From Gibbula magus (taxonomy: Eukaryota; Mollusca; Gastropoda; Trochida; Trochidae): DNA of 64,000 nucleotides. The stretch is from the NCBI GenBank assembly GCA_936450465.1, contig OW388305.1, positions 40,872,687 through 40,936,686 of the forward strand, given 5' to 3'. This document shows, piece by piece, positions 45,695 through 56,601 of the stretch. Numbering within the stretch: the stretch's first letter is position 1; each line of letters opens with the position of its first letter. Under the pieces are notes generated by a model. The model ran no database searches. It was not told the DNA's origin and saw nothing but the letters and a program-made list of their open reading frames with translations. The translations under genes and the position numbers were made by a program.

Positions 45695-45999
45695 GAGGTG
45701 AGGTGAGGTGAGGTGAGTTGGGGTTTAAGGCCGCCTTCAAGAGTATTTAACTTACATCGCGGCTGCTAGTATTATGGCAGGGAGAAAGCCCGCAACGTCA
45801 TGTGGCTATGCATTGCGGTGAAACATGTGAGCATCGGCTGGAACTAGCGAACCATAGGTGGTACTTCAGTGAAGCATTGCACCCAAACCTTACTGCGTGT
45901 AGAACAGTTCTCTACTGCAGACAAAGTTGCCGTGCCCCTGGCGGGATTCGAACCCCGGACCTCTTGATCCGAAGCCGAACGCGTTGAACTATTGAAGGT
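45687..45999 (-). mobile_element. SINE, 5'-truncated in the tRNA head, with 8-bp TSD
   Basis: The body 45695-45991 has a (GGTGA)n-type tail at the left, the conserved TTTAAGGCCGCCTTCAAGAG and a head ending at GAAGCCGAACGCGTT. TTGAAGGT flanks both sides (45687-45694 and 45992-45999). Confidence 0.88.
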
Positions 46000-46082
46000 A
46001 GTGTTATCCCAGATATAACCATGTTATATTTGTTCACTATCTAAATGGCAAGTATTTCTAAAAGCAGTGATGCAATTTAATT

Positions 46083-46122
46083 AATGTTGAAAGCGAAGTT
46101 AAACCAAACTAACTCGCCTGTA
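46083..46122 (+). mobile_element. SINE 3'-end fragment
   Basis: GTTGAAAGCGAAGTTAAACC plus AAACTAACTCGCC resembles the terminal ~35 bases of the SINE. It is tentative because it is so short. Confidence 0.45.
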
Positions 46123-46483
46123 ATCAGTCTTGCTTACAAGTCCCTTAGCCAATCAACTGTGCGTATGAAGACCGTCTACTAGAAGACCCCATACACAAAA
46201 AAAAAGTCATTTATGAGAAAATTGATAATAGCAAATGGTCTATTTTCTTTCAAAATTAAACTTTGCATCCTAATCTTCAGAAGATCTCAATTCATGTCAT
46301 TTGATTTGTTGAATACGTTTCATTTCATGTTAAATGGGAATTTCTTAATGCACGTTTAACACACACTGGAATATATTTAATTGGGTGAAAATAAATCAAC
46401 TACATTGTCAAGGTTCAAGTTATGAACTCAGTATCATTTCTTCACTTTCAAATCGGGTACTCTATCTCTACTAAATTTCTTTA
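46123..46483. other. Unannotated AT-rich stretch
   Basis: No feature was recognised. Confidence 0.4.
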
Positions 46484-46555
46484 ATGTGTTCACGTTGTAA
46501 ATGTGTGTTCTCTTTTAAAACGTTATTTCTGTTACTAAATGCTGTTACTAAATCA

Positions 46556-47210
46556 GATATGTCAATGCGCAAGTATATCAACAATGTCACAAAGCAGTGT
46601 TCATTCCAGCTTAAGAACATTGGTCACATCAGGAAGTATCTCTCCAAAGAATCCCTTGTGACTTTGGTGCTTGCTTTAGTCCAAGGTGGACTATTGCAAC
46701 AGTCTGCACTAAGAAGCTACAGATAATTCAGAATACTGCAGCGAGGATAATGACTGGTTCCAAGAAACGTGACCATATCACCCCGGTCCTACAGTGTCTA
46801 CAGTGTCTATCTGTAGATGAAATAATCCTGCACAAGACCCTTTCTGTTGTGTTCAAATGTATGCATGGTGAAGTGCCTCAGTACTTGTGTGACCTGGTGA
46901 CACCATATTACCCAGTCAGCCCCTGCGATCAGAGTCCCAATTACTCCTGACTGTCTTAAGGTGCAAATCTGTTAATAATGGTTGCAGATCGTTCGTGTAT
47001 GTTGCTGCCACAGAATGGAACAATCTTCCAACTGACATAAGAAAAATACGAGTCCTACCCAACTTTCAAGTCCATGTTACCGGCCTATCTCTTTGCGAAG
47101 GTCTATGCAAAATGAACTTCTTAACATTCTATTTGCGCTTCGAGCATGCATCACGCATGGCGTTAAACGCGTTAAAAATGGACTATTTACTTATTTATGT
47201 TAAATGAACC
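46556..47210 (+). pseudogene. Non-LTR retrotransposon RT, thumb/C-terminal remnant
   Basis: Three frames together cover the C-terminal third of a CR1/jockey-like reverse transcriptase. Frame 46556-46700 has S-M-R-K-Y-I-N-N-V-T-K then L-K-N-I-G-H-I-R-K-Y-L. Frame ~46700-46947 has I-I-Q-N-T-A-A-R-I-M, then H-I-T-P-V-L-Q-C-L and F-K-C-M-H-G-E-V-P-Q-Y-L, the usual 'QN.AARl...hitPVL..LhWLpv...fK.l.y..lhG.aP.YL' pattern. Frame ~46935-47120 has R-S-F-V-Y-V-A-A-T-E-W-N-N-L-P, matching 'rsFs.aaP.lWNsLP'. Two frameshifts and stops make it a pseudogene. No catalytic palm or endonuclease is present, consistent with 5' truncation. Confidence 0.85.
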
Positions 47211-47555
47211 ATTTGGGCGTGTTGTACAGAAACCAACTGACCTGCAAACGGCTTACACCGAACGTGACATAATCAGTTAATCGATTTGAATGTTCGGTTT
47301 CTTAAAGGTTAGTGAAGGCTTATGGTATTCTACTAAGTCAATTAAAACACCTTGCACACCTGCGGACACTGATCATCAGATGATTACCACTAGGGAGCTG
47401 TTTACACCTGGGTTCCCTATCTTGTGATTGATGGTCTCTTCATGAACATTTGCTCAACATGTAATTGAATACATGAATTTGGGACACCTGAGAAACAGAT
47501 GACATGTAATTATCAACACTAGAGATCAACAATACTTGTGGAGACGAAAGCTTTT

Positions 47556-47840
47556 AGAGAACATCGAGGTGAGGTGAGGTGAGTTGTGGTTTAACGCCGC
47601 TTTCAAGAGTATTTCACTTTTATCGCGGCTGCTAGTATTATGGCAGGGAGAAATCCCGCAACGCCATGTGGCTATGCATTGCGGTGAAACCTGCGAGCAG
47701 TGGCTGGAACTAGCGAACCATGGGTGGTACTGCGCTGAAATTCAGTGTAGCATTGCACCCAAACCTAACTGCGTGTAGAACAGTTCTCTACTGCAGACAA
47801 AGTTGCCGTGCCCCTGGCGGGATTCGAAGAGAAAATCGAG
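47556..47840 (-). mobile_element. SINE, 5'-truncated at the B box, with 13-bp TSD
   Basis: The body 47569-47827 ends at GGCGGGATTCGA (plus strand), so most of the tRNA part is missing. The flanks AGAGAACATCGAG (47556-47568) and AGAGAAAATCGAG (47828-47840) differ at one base. Confidence 0.93.
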
Positions 47841-48144
47841 AACAAGATATTTTGAACGATGTATTGAATGTAGATGTAGTATAAAACAATTTGAGACCCT
47901 TGCAAAACATATGACCTGATCAACACAAGGTTGATCGATATGTGGAAGGTTTGATGAACATTTACTCGACATTTATTGCACACTCTTTTGAACACGTGTA
48001 AACGGTGTAGTATAAATAATTTAGGGCAACTACGGTAAGATTGCCTGCAAAGATTGACACCAGAGGGCCGCGATACCGGGGGTCAGTACGTGGGGATTGG
48101 TGGCCTTTCGTGAACATTAATTTTACCAGTTACAAGAGTTTTTT

Positions 48145-48572
48145 GCATGATGTATTGAGGTGAGGTAAGGTGATTGCGGGTTTAACGCCGCTTTAAAGAG
48201 TATTTCACTTATATCACGGACTATTATTACGGCAGGGAGAAAGCCCGCAACGCCATGTGGCTAGGCGAGGTGAGTTAGGGTTTAACGCCGCTTTCAAGAG
48301 TATTTCACTTTTATCGCGGCTGCTAGTAATATGGCAGGGAGAAAGCCCGCAACGCCATGTGGCTATGCACTGCGGTGAAACCTGCGAGCAGCGGCTGGAA
48401 CTAACGAACCATGGGTGGTACTGCGCTGAAATTCAGAGTAGCATTGCACCAAAACCTTACTGCGTGTAGAGCAGTTCTCTACTGTCCCTGGCGGGTTTGA
48501 AACCCCGGACCCCTTGATCCGAAGTCGAACGTGTTAACCCCTGCGCTATCCCGTCCCCGCATGATGTATTGA
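48145..48572 (-). mobile_element. Dimeric SINE inserted as one unit, 14-bp TSD
   Basis: One perfect direct repeat GCATGATGTATTGA (48145-48158 and 48559-48572) encloses two SINE pieces: a 3'-half copy at 48159-48264 (tail to CCATGTGGCTA) followed directly by a near full-length copy at 48265-48558 ending in the tRNA head. Both share orientation. No target duplication lies between them, so the pair entered together. The B box of the full copy is altered (GGTTTCAAACC). Confidence 0.88.
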
Positions 48573-48592
48573 ATACGTGTAGACGCAACGGT

Positions 48593-48808
48593 ATGGAGCA
48601 ACGTTGGGTGCAATGCTACACTGAATTTCAGTGCAGTAACACCCATGGTTCGCTAGTTCCAGCCGATGCTCGCAGGTTTCACCGCAATGCATAGCCACAT
48701 GGCGTTGCGGGCTTTCTCCCTGCCATAATACTAGCAGCCGCGATATAAGTGAAATACTCTTGAAAGCGGCGTTAAACACCAACTCACTCACTCACTCATG
48801 GAGCAACG
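48593..48808 (+). mobile_element. SINE, 5'-truncated, ACTC-tail subtype, 11-bp TSD
   Basis: The body 48604-48797 begins in the middle of the SINE (TTGGGTGCAATGCTACAC) and ends GCGGCGTTAAACACC plus AACTCACTCACTCACTC. ATGGAGCAACG flanks it at 48593-48603 and 48798-48808. It is inverted relative to the dimer next to it. Confidence 0.93.
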
Positions 48809-48900
48809 GTATGCTATAGGGAATTTTGGGAGACCTGCGGAAACAGATACATCACCTGCAAATCATATATACATCAAAGAGCAATAATCTCGGGACCTAT

Positions 48901-49371
48901 AATATACATATATAAAAAGATTGATATCCTTTACATACATGTAAATAATAACTTTTCACTTGTTGCCTTTAGTATTGCATTTGTTATTTTAAAGAATTTG
49001 GGATTCAATGTCGATAAATTAAGTATCTGCCTACCACGTTCAATTGAATGTAATATTCGCATGTAAAAGTTTAAAACAATTAACGGCCTTATCTTTGCTC
49101 TTTTTATGAAAGTCAATGAACATATTTTACCCTTTCGTCCTTTTTGTCCTTCGGGGTAAAAAAGAAATCACTTCCTATCGAAAAAATGTTAAAAGGTTTT
49201 AACTAATTCCGCCTTAAGATAGCTGTTATTTTCACAAATCCTAAAATCGTGCCAGGAATTTGTTAAATTATGTGGTTCTTCTTGGTTGAAATGGATTTAT
49301 ATTCAGAACTTAAAATTGCCTTCAACTTAAAGCAATTTCTCTGCAACATGTGATGTCGATGTGCTAGTGAA
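48901..49371. other. Unannotated AT-rich stretch
   Basis: No feature was recognised. Confidence 0.4.
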
Positions 49372-49869
49372 TTAAAGGTACATCCATTGTGTTGTTTGGG
49401 GTCAAATATGGCAAACGTTATAAATGGTCTTATTTCATCGAGAAGTACCAACTGTTACCGAAAACTACCATTTTAATGATACTCGACTTAGTATATTGAC
49501 GATATGAAGGTAAAAGATTCGATTTCTCATCGAAAACCGGACAATGCACAGCGTGTGGCGCGCGCCAATGAGTCAAACGTAATTTTGGAATCTTATTTAA
49601 ACCAGACAAAATAACAAATTTGGGTTGATAATGTTCAATAGGTCATATAACTACTGTGCATGTAAATAGGACGTGCACTTTCGATTTCTGCACATACATA
49701 ATGATGTTACTCGATTTTAATTGGAAACTAGTAATTATGATATGTTTGCCGATTGGGGATGAATATGCAAGCTGAGTGAATTTGTTTGTATTGTAAACAG
49801 AACATAAGATGTGTTGGAACGTATTAAAGCCAAATAAAATTTTATGAAACACAATGGATGCACCTTTAA
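49372..49869 (+). mobile_element. TTAA-ended MITE family 'T', copy 2
   Basis: TTAAAGGTACATCCATTGTG at the left and CACAATGGATGCACCTTTAA at the right form a ~20-bp TIR with TTAA at both edges (49372-49375, 49866-49869). The interior matches 19005-19497 in reverse. Non-coding; the 88- and 68-residue minus frames inside are not shared between the copies. Confidence 0.85.
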
Positions 49870-50397
49870 GTGATGCTTTAGTCCATCGTCTGTACATGTA
49901 ACATGACACTTGTGGCGTAGTGATGGTTTACTGTCTACCATGTATAATATATGTCATGGGTTTCACTGTAACTGTTGAAACTGATCATTCAACTCAGTGC
50001 ATCTTCAGTACGCATTGGGCGAGATATGCATTTACAAAACATTCATATTCACCTTTGCGACAACTCGAGGGATAAATTGAGACAGGAGGTAGCCTGATAA
50101 TTGAGCTATGGTGTAGGCCAATCAAATGCGCGGATACAAAACGCACTTCTGTCGCGATGTTTTACCAACAATTAAACGGAGGCAAATACGTTCAAAGTCA
50201 TTCAAGGTCATCTCTCCTGATGGCTCTTGTTTAAATTATGAATACGGTTTGAGTGTATGTCAGAGATGCTCATCAACCCCTGGCGTATGCCCTTTAGACA
50301 ATCCTCTATATAAGCTTTTAATATGTTAGTGTACTTTTCGAAAGATCAGTTCTTATAATCTAGATATGCAGGGGACGGGTCAATGAAATCCTTATTT
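49870..50397. other. Unannotated stretch
   Basis: A 67-codon frame (50126-50329) has no recognised motif. Nothing else seen. Confidence 0.4.
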
Positions 50398-50470
50398 AGC
50401 GTTTTCCGCTTTGGACTAAGAGGTCCGGGTTTCGAATCCGGCAAGGGACTCGGCAACTTGTTCTGCTGTA
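50398..50470 (+). mobile_element. Diverged SINE head fragment
   Basis: GCTTTGGACTAAGAGGTCCG and GGTTTCGAATCCGGCAAGGG resemble the tRNA head and its junction, then CGGCAACTTGTTCTGC resembles the body start. The rest is lost. Confidence 0.7.
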
Positions 50471-50692
50471 GATGCTGTGTTACTAAATTCTGCTATATAG
50501 ACCCATTGAAATAATGTCATATTGATCGATGCTTCCGGATTGATTTGTCAAACTTTTCTAGGTTTTACAAAACACAATTTTAACAATATATGATTAAGAT
50601 ACGTTTTCATCAATGTTTATCGTCTTTCAGATTTGTTGAATGGTGAAACCCCTGGAAGATGGCAATATATATCTTAGACACATCACCTAAAA

Positions 50693-50960
50693 GTTCACTT
50701 ATATCATAACTGCTAGTATGGCAGGGAGAAAGCCCGCAACACCATGTGGTTATGTATCGCGGTGAAACCTGCGAGCATCGACTGGAACTAGCGAACCATT
50801 GGTGGCACAACGCTGAAAATTCTTGAAGGATTGCACCTAAACCTTACTGCGTGTAGCACAGCTCTCTACTGCAGATAGAGTTGCCATGCCCTGGCGGGAT
50901 TCGAACCCCGGACCTCTTGATCCGAAGCCAAACACGCTAACCACTCCGCTATCCCGCCTC
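50693..50960 (-). mobile_element. SINE lacking the 3' tail
   Basis: Runs from TTCACTTATATCATAACTGC to the head GGCGGGATAGCGGAGTGG (minus). The GCGGCGTTAAA tail is missing at the left edge. The B box GGTTCGAATCC is intact. Confidence 0.88.
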
Positions 50961-52490
50961 CTGGGATGTCCTTTGACAACGTATCTTTTAAATTAGTATC
51001 ATGAATAAAGATCAGTGTAGACGAGCAAATCGCTTCATGGTTGTCTACATATATTACAGAAAAAAATCAATTAACCATGGAAAGTTCAATTAACTATCTT
51101 TAACACCAATACTAGCCTAGTGTAACTGCGTTAGCTATTGAGAATTGAATTTGATTTTCTTCAAAACTACGTTTGATTCAACATACTCTTTCTTACATCA
51201 ATTCGACAATAATGAAATGATAGATGAGATATATAGCTAAAACTAACTAAAAACGTCCCAGGAAACTGTCAGCAGATCTCTGTAGACTCGTACTTGTCAA
51301 CTCTGTAGACACAACCTACTTGGACTCCGATGAAAACCGGATACGATCGAAAGTAGTCTTGAATTGACAAGAAACCTTACTCAAAGCCATTTCTTAGACT
51401 GAAGGCTTAGTCGGTCCTGTCAATCACGTGTATACTGTTGACGTTACCTCCTTTCAATCATAGTTTTGTCTGACGTATGGCAGAAGGAATTTTCTTTAAG
51501 GTTGACTATATCCTATTATTTTATATCACTAGTATTATATCGAGGCAAATTAAATAGCATTATTAGTGTCACTGTTTTCGTATTTAGGCATGGCATTAGG
51601 ATCACTTTTGACATGTTGAACTACTTTTCCCTTTTATAATGCAGGACAGAACATATAAGTATACAAGTAGTATTTTCATGTAGAACATTATTAGCTTTTC
51701 TGTCTAACATCACTGTTATCTGTCCATGTATTGAACACATGTATTTAGACACTAAAAGCTTTGCAATTCTTGAAACCAATAATTTCTTGTGTCATCTTTC
51801 GCTATGGTCCCTCTTGTTTACCAAACTTCAAATCCCACATTTTCGAAGCTAACTTAGACTTAGATAGCCGTAAGTCAATGTTAATTTACGACACTTACGC
51901 CTGTCTTAGCTCTAAGACAGCTTCCAAAATATGGGCCCGGATGCCTTACATCGATTGTGTTTCAACAGTTTTGTTGCTGAACGCCTTTGATCATTTTATC
52001 TTGTACATTATGGTCCTATATATAACAGTATTAACGACTTCTCGTGAAACCGTGGATCCTGATAAGCGAGCTCAATGGCCAATGATTGCGTCTGTGTAGT
52101 TTGTTCAGTTTACAGTTTACACTATGATGGACACATTTGGCACTTTTACAATATTTTGAAACCTGTGTTTTTAACCTAATGTGTATCGATCCTTAGTGGT
52201 TGACAATAGTTCTGTGTTATGAAATCTGCTCATTTTATTAACGATTCTATAAAATCGAAAAACAAAACAACTGCAACTATTCGGGAAGCATCAGTATAAA
52301 AAGTAAATTCAAAAGTCGTATCTATTGTTTGACCTAAAAGTTTCCAAACTGCGAATGCGCTCGATATACATTAAATGTTCAAGCTTTTGATATTTGGCAT
52401 TAATGTCATCACAAAACATTATAAAGCGAAAAGTCCGGTAGGTTATTGAAATAAATTGTGTCGACAGTAAGTTTCATCCCTAATGACGTG
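50961..52490. other. Unannotated stretch
   Basis: A 112-codon plus frame (51761-52099) was inspected; it has mixed composition and no family motif I recognise, so it is left uncalled. No repeats seen. Confidence 0.4.
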
Positions 52491-52723
52491 AAAGCCCGCA
52501 ACGCCATGTGGCTATGCATTGCGATGGAACCTGCGACCATCGGCTGGAATTAGCGAACAATGGATGGTACTACGCTGAAATTCTGTGTAGCATTGCACCC
52601 AAACCTGACTGCGTGTAGAACAGTTCTCTACTGCAGACAAAGTTGCCGTGCCCCTGGCGGGATTCGAACCCCGGACCTCTTGATCCGAAGCCGAACACGC
52701 TATAACCACTGCGCTATCCCGCC
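52491..52723 (-). mobile_element. SINE, 3'-truncated, abutting the envelope remnant
   Basis: Starts inside the body (GAAAGCCCGCAACGCCATGT) and ends with the head GGCGGGATAGCGCAGTGG (minus) at 52723. The envelope-like frame begins 12 bases to its right, so the signal-peptide end of that gene may have been displaced or lost here. Confidence 0.88.
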
Positions 52724-52734
52724 CATGACTAAAT

Positions 52735-54356
52735 TACGGCATAGTTATCAAACCATCAACCCCAGCCTTCTTTGCCACTGAAAATGTGGTCCACACTTAC
52801 GAAATTAAATTGCCCACTACTCCAATCATACCCCATGTGAATGTGTGTAAGTCAGGCAATAACACTTGTCCTGTCTTGCGCCAAATACACACCCAAGTGA
52901 AGCTTATTGAAAATAAATGTGCCTTCTATCTAAATGAAACAACATCACAAATCAAAAACATTATCCCGGAATACAAACCTTCCATAAGGTAAAGATCAAA
53001 ATGTCTTCTAAATTTTGTTGGCTCTTTTTCAAAAAGTCTTTTCGGAACTGCCACTGTTGATGGTGTACATCTTTTGGCAAAAACATATATGCCCTCACAC
53101 GCCACGTACACGCCAAGTACAATCGCCAAAACAATAAAACTTCATTCGGATCATTTATCTTCTTTCGTGATATTGGTAGATCATAGATTCGGCGATGCTC
53201 TTAAAGAAATAGAAGATATCAAAGCCCGATCCAGCCCATTAATATTCTCAAGCTCTATTCCAGAACCAAATCCCACATCTATAATGCTGTCAAGTTTCCT
53301 CTATCTTCTTTTAGAGAACCCCTCCGCATCTTTCAAATTATTTCACTCCCTATCCCTGTCAATGACACTTCATCTCACTCTACTCAGCTCCTGGACACAC
53401 CTAGATTCATTGCTCTGACTGCCAGCAATCGACACTATGCAACTCTGGAAGATACGGACATGGAGTCTTGTTCGAGAAGCTCTGTCCTCTCAGACTCACA
53501 CATTCTACTGTATATTTGAATTATTCCGAGACAAACGTTCCGACATCAAATCTCTCTGTGATTATCGCTATCTATCACGTCCACAACCGGCTCGTCTTAT
53601 CGCCATGGACTCGCGTACTTGTCTATAAAATTCCATTCTTCTCTCTCACATGTACCACCCAAAAGTTTATGATTAAAGGGTGTTCTTTTTGTGTCTTAAA
53701 CATACCATGCTACTGTACTCTCTCTACAGAAGAAAGTCTCTGTCCTGCTTCATTTGACTCCTGTCAACATAAGTCTACTCAACTTTCTCGTCTCCCTCCG
53801 TCAATATTTCTCTTCTGCAACACTTTTTTTTATTCTTCTGCCCTCTCCACTATTGCAGGTGATACAAATTTTAAGAAAGAAATTGAAATAAAACTTCCAG
53901 CTTTTCATCTTTACACCCATAAATGTAGTAATGTAATCGCCCAAGATAATAAAGCCCATTTAAGTTTAATAGTTCCAAGAAAGAAGAAAGGAAGATTTTC
54001 CAAAATATAGCAGAACCACTTTTAGACGGACAATTTGATATACAGCAACCATAGCCATCATTAGTACAACCCTCTCTGGTCTCACTATCATATTCACCTT
54101 TTGGATGTTTTTCAAAATTAGAACACTATCTGAGGCTTGAGTCATGGTACATCAGGCCATTCCTACTAAAGCACTACAACTACCCTCTTTCGACTACGAC
54201 AAACACATTAAAAAAACCACTCCAGAACCATATTTTGTCATTTCAGACCTTATCGATTATCATGTCTCCATTTTGTTAGGCTTCATCACCATGCTTCTAA
54301 TCATTCTTCTGATTCTGGTTACTCCGAACTTCCAATCAAAACTGTCTTCTCCTTGA
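52735..54356 (+). pseudogene. Broken retroelement envelope gene, F-type fusion glycoprotein (baculovirus F/errantivirus Env-like)
   Basis: The reading frame shifts along the region: frame 1 (about 52735-53260), frame 3 (about 53260-53515), frame 2 (about 53515-54010) and frame 3 again (54045-54356). Features in order: an N-terminal extracellular-type segment with Cys pairs; a stop at 52990-52992 just before a basic RSK site; a hydrophobic stretch containing L-L-N-F-V-G and L-F-G-T, the position and pattern of the F-type fusion peptide after its protease site; an I-S-L-P-I-P-V segment then ~20 residues to A-L-T-A; a Cys-rich K-G-C-S-F-C...P-C-Y-C block; and hydrophobic membrane-type helices near 54045-54110 and 54258-54325. 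An internal TGA lies at about 54135. This order matches envelope proteins captured by LTR retroelements of the gypsy/errantivirus type. No gag, protease or pol was seen, so the copy is a dead fragment. The class assignment is inference from motif order. Confidence 0.72.
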
Positions 54357-54900
54357 GGTCACCACAGGATCTCAGTGTGTCATTGTTCCTACCATGACTC
54401 TTACTCTTTGTCCTTCCTATTGGGATGTCTTTCCTCCGGCCAATATTGAAAATCTGAGGATTTCGGGAATCTTTTCTCCAACTCTAACGGTTGACTGGCC
54501 TGGCTTCTATTAGGTACCGCCTCACTGACCGCTCACTTGATGTCCCTAACTCCTTACATATCTCCTTTCTCTCATAGTGTTAACTTCTAAAAAAATTTAA
54601 CCAACCATTCACTGCCTACATTCTACAATCCCATCAAGGCTATATTAATAAAGTGGACCCAACTTTGATAATCAACTAGTACGAGCACCTACCCTAATTC
54701 CTGACAATATGTCAATTTCATTTGCTACATGTACGTATTGTGTGTTTTTTAAACCATATTAGTTCCTGCTATTGAGGACAAAAGCTTGACGATGTTCAGG
54801 GGTATTGTTATAGTGGTCAAAGTGACACAATATTTCCTATAAATTGCAGTTGCAGTCTAACAATCTGGTTGTGTCTTTATTCTCTAGGTGAGTGCCATTT
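54357..54900 (+). other. Region after the envelope remnant, possible 3' LTR start
   Basis: No ORF. GAGGACAAAAGCTTGACGAT then TGTTATAGTGGTC near 54777-54820 could be a purine tract followed by an LTR beginning TG. The piece GTTGCAGTCTAACAATCTGG...TTTATTCTCTAGGT (about 54850-54890) recurs at 56602-56642, as would an LTR end. Not proven. Confidence 0.35.
54850..54890 (+). repeat. 41-bp repeat, copy 1 (possible LTR end)
   Basis: TTGCAGTCTAACAATCTGGT followed by TGTGTCTTTATTCTCTAGGT; the partner at 56602-56642 differs at one or two bases (TTTATTCTGTAGGT). Confidence 0.7.
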
Positions 54901-55800
54901 TACTATTGTATTTTTGACTAGTTTCCACTTAATATTTTTTGTAAAGAATTGTTTATATATTTCAGTAAATCAAATTGTAACTACCAGATACGTTAGTGTA
55001 TTGCTACCTAAATTCTAAGTCGCAGTTATATTTAGCTAGTATTAAGTAAATAGAATAAGGTTTTTAACACGATAGTGATTTATATTTGAATTTATTTACA
55101 ATTCGTTAGTGCCATCTTCAGAAGATTACTCATGTGTCGCAATTTTTATATTGTTTATGAACGATATTTGTGTGATCTTGTTAATGAAGTATGTACCTGC
55201 ATGTACCTGCATATCTAGATGCAGTAAATAGCGTTATATAATTTACTCAATTTACTTGTATCTCTATATTTCATGTATCATGTTTAAGCACACATAGTGC
55301 GAAACCAGTACAGTTATTTTGTGAAGGATAACATATGTATTGATGCTACAGCATATCAGACATTTGACCACATTATAACCGATTTTACTGGTAGACACAT
55401 ATCAGCAAGGTTTGTAGCTACACCTCAATGAGTCGTGTCATAAACGTTACATATTATTTAGGGTAGAATAGCTATGGTTTGGTAGCCTAGACTAAGTTGC
55501 GCCTTCTATTTTAGTATTTCCAAGTCCGGAATGATTCTCTATTGTCATTCCTAAACACAGTGTACTGTTATAATGGTAGAGATCTAGAAGCTAGCACCCT
55601 AGCATCATAGCAGAAGGTTAAGTTGCTTAAAACAACATATGCAACTATCAATTGTGGAAATCTTCATCTAATTTATTCTATGTTGAACTGTGACATGTTC
55701 GGAAATGAACTATTATATCTTTTAAAATATCCACATCCATAAGAAATACTTGTCGTGATTAATGTATGACTCATGATAATCCCATTTGATAATTATGTAT
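54901..55800. other. Unannotated AT-rich stretch
   Basis: No feature was recognised. Confidence 0.4.
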
Positions 55801-56070
55801 AATAGTTTGTTGATAAGGTTAGCATAAATGCCGACTATCATGCATTTCTTGGGAAACTAAATATGAGGTGAGGTGAGTTTTGGTTTAACGCTGCTTTCAA
55901 GAGTATTTCACTTATATCATGGCTGCTAGTATTATGCCAGGGAGAAAGCCCGCAACCCCATGTGGCTATGCACTGCGGTGAAACCTGCGAGCATCGGCTG
56001 GAACTAGCGAACCATGGGTGGTACTACTCTGAATTTCAGTGTAGCATTGCACCCAAACCTTACTGCGTGT
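55801..56070 (+). repeat. Duplicated segment (flank plus SINE), copy 1
   Basis: The 63-bp flank AATAGTTTGTTGATAAGGTT ... CTTGGGAAACTAAATATG plus the 3' two-thirds of the following SINE recur at 57606-57886. Shared SINE-specific changes (AACGCTGC, TATGCCAGGG, CAACCCCATG) prove a duplication rather than two independent insertions. Confidence 0.88.
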
Positions 56071-56177
56071 AGAACAGTTCTCTACTGCAGACAAAGTTGC
56101 CGTGCCCCTGGCGGGATTCGATCCCCGGACCTCATGATCCGAAGCCGACCGCGCTAACCACTGCGCTATTCCGCCCC
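55865..56177 (-). mobile_element. tRNA-derived SINE, full length
   Basis: Tail AGGTGAGGTGAG at the left, body, and head GGCGGAATAGCGCAGTGG at the right (minus-strand reading). The B box is GGATCGAATCC, with one change. No clear TSD. Confidence 0.92.
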
Positions 56178-56407
56178 TAGTTTAACTGAATGAGTGATTG
56201 TAAACGTATGACTATTTAGGTATTGTCATATGTCATATTATATAAGACCCGGCAACTATGCACCGCTGATGCCATACATAGTTTGTATTATGAAATATTA
56301 AATATATTGTTCTCTAACTAATTATTGATTAATCAGTGTTGTATAAAATGTAAATGATTATCTAGGATTTTAAATGTGATTATATGTCTGTTGTGATATA
56401 TGATTAT

Positions 56408-56586
56408 GATTTATGTATGAGGTGAGGTGAGGTGAGGTGAGTTAGGGTTTAACGCTGCTTTCAAGAGTTTTTCACTTATATCGCGGCTGCTAGTATTGCG
56501 GCAGGGAGAAAGCCCGCAACGCCATGTGGCTATGCATTGCGGTGAAACCTGCGAGCATCGGCTGGAACTAGCGGATTTATGTATGA
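56408..56586 (-). mobile_element. SINE, strongly 5'-truncated, with perfect 13-bp TSD
   Basis: The body 56421-56573 holds only the 3' half (tail (GGTGA)n to GGCTGGAACTAGCG). GATTTATGTATGA is repeated exactly at 56408-56420 and 56574-56586. Confidence 0.95.
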
Positions 56587-56601
56587 ATTAACATCTCGCC
56601 C

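Larger units (their letters stand above)
47320..48900 (+). repeat. Degenerate ~150-200-bp tandem repeat invaded by SINEs
   Basis: Outside the SINEs, recurring pieces such as TGTATTGAATGTAGATG, ACGTGTAAACGGTGTAGTAT, GTGTAGTATAAATAATTTAG, GGGACACCTGAGAAACAGAT and GAGACCTGCGGAAACAGATA suggest an eroded tandem repeat with units at about 47440, 47860, 47990 and 48566-48850 once the SINE insertions are subtracted. Boundaries are approximate. Confidence 0.5.

Noticed and set aside
51761..52099. 112-codon plus frame as a host exon
   Set aside because: No family motif or splice signals convincing by eye; left uncalled.
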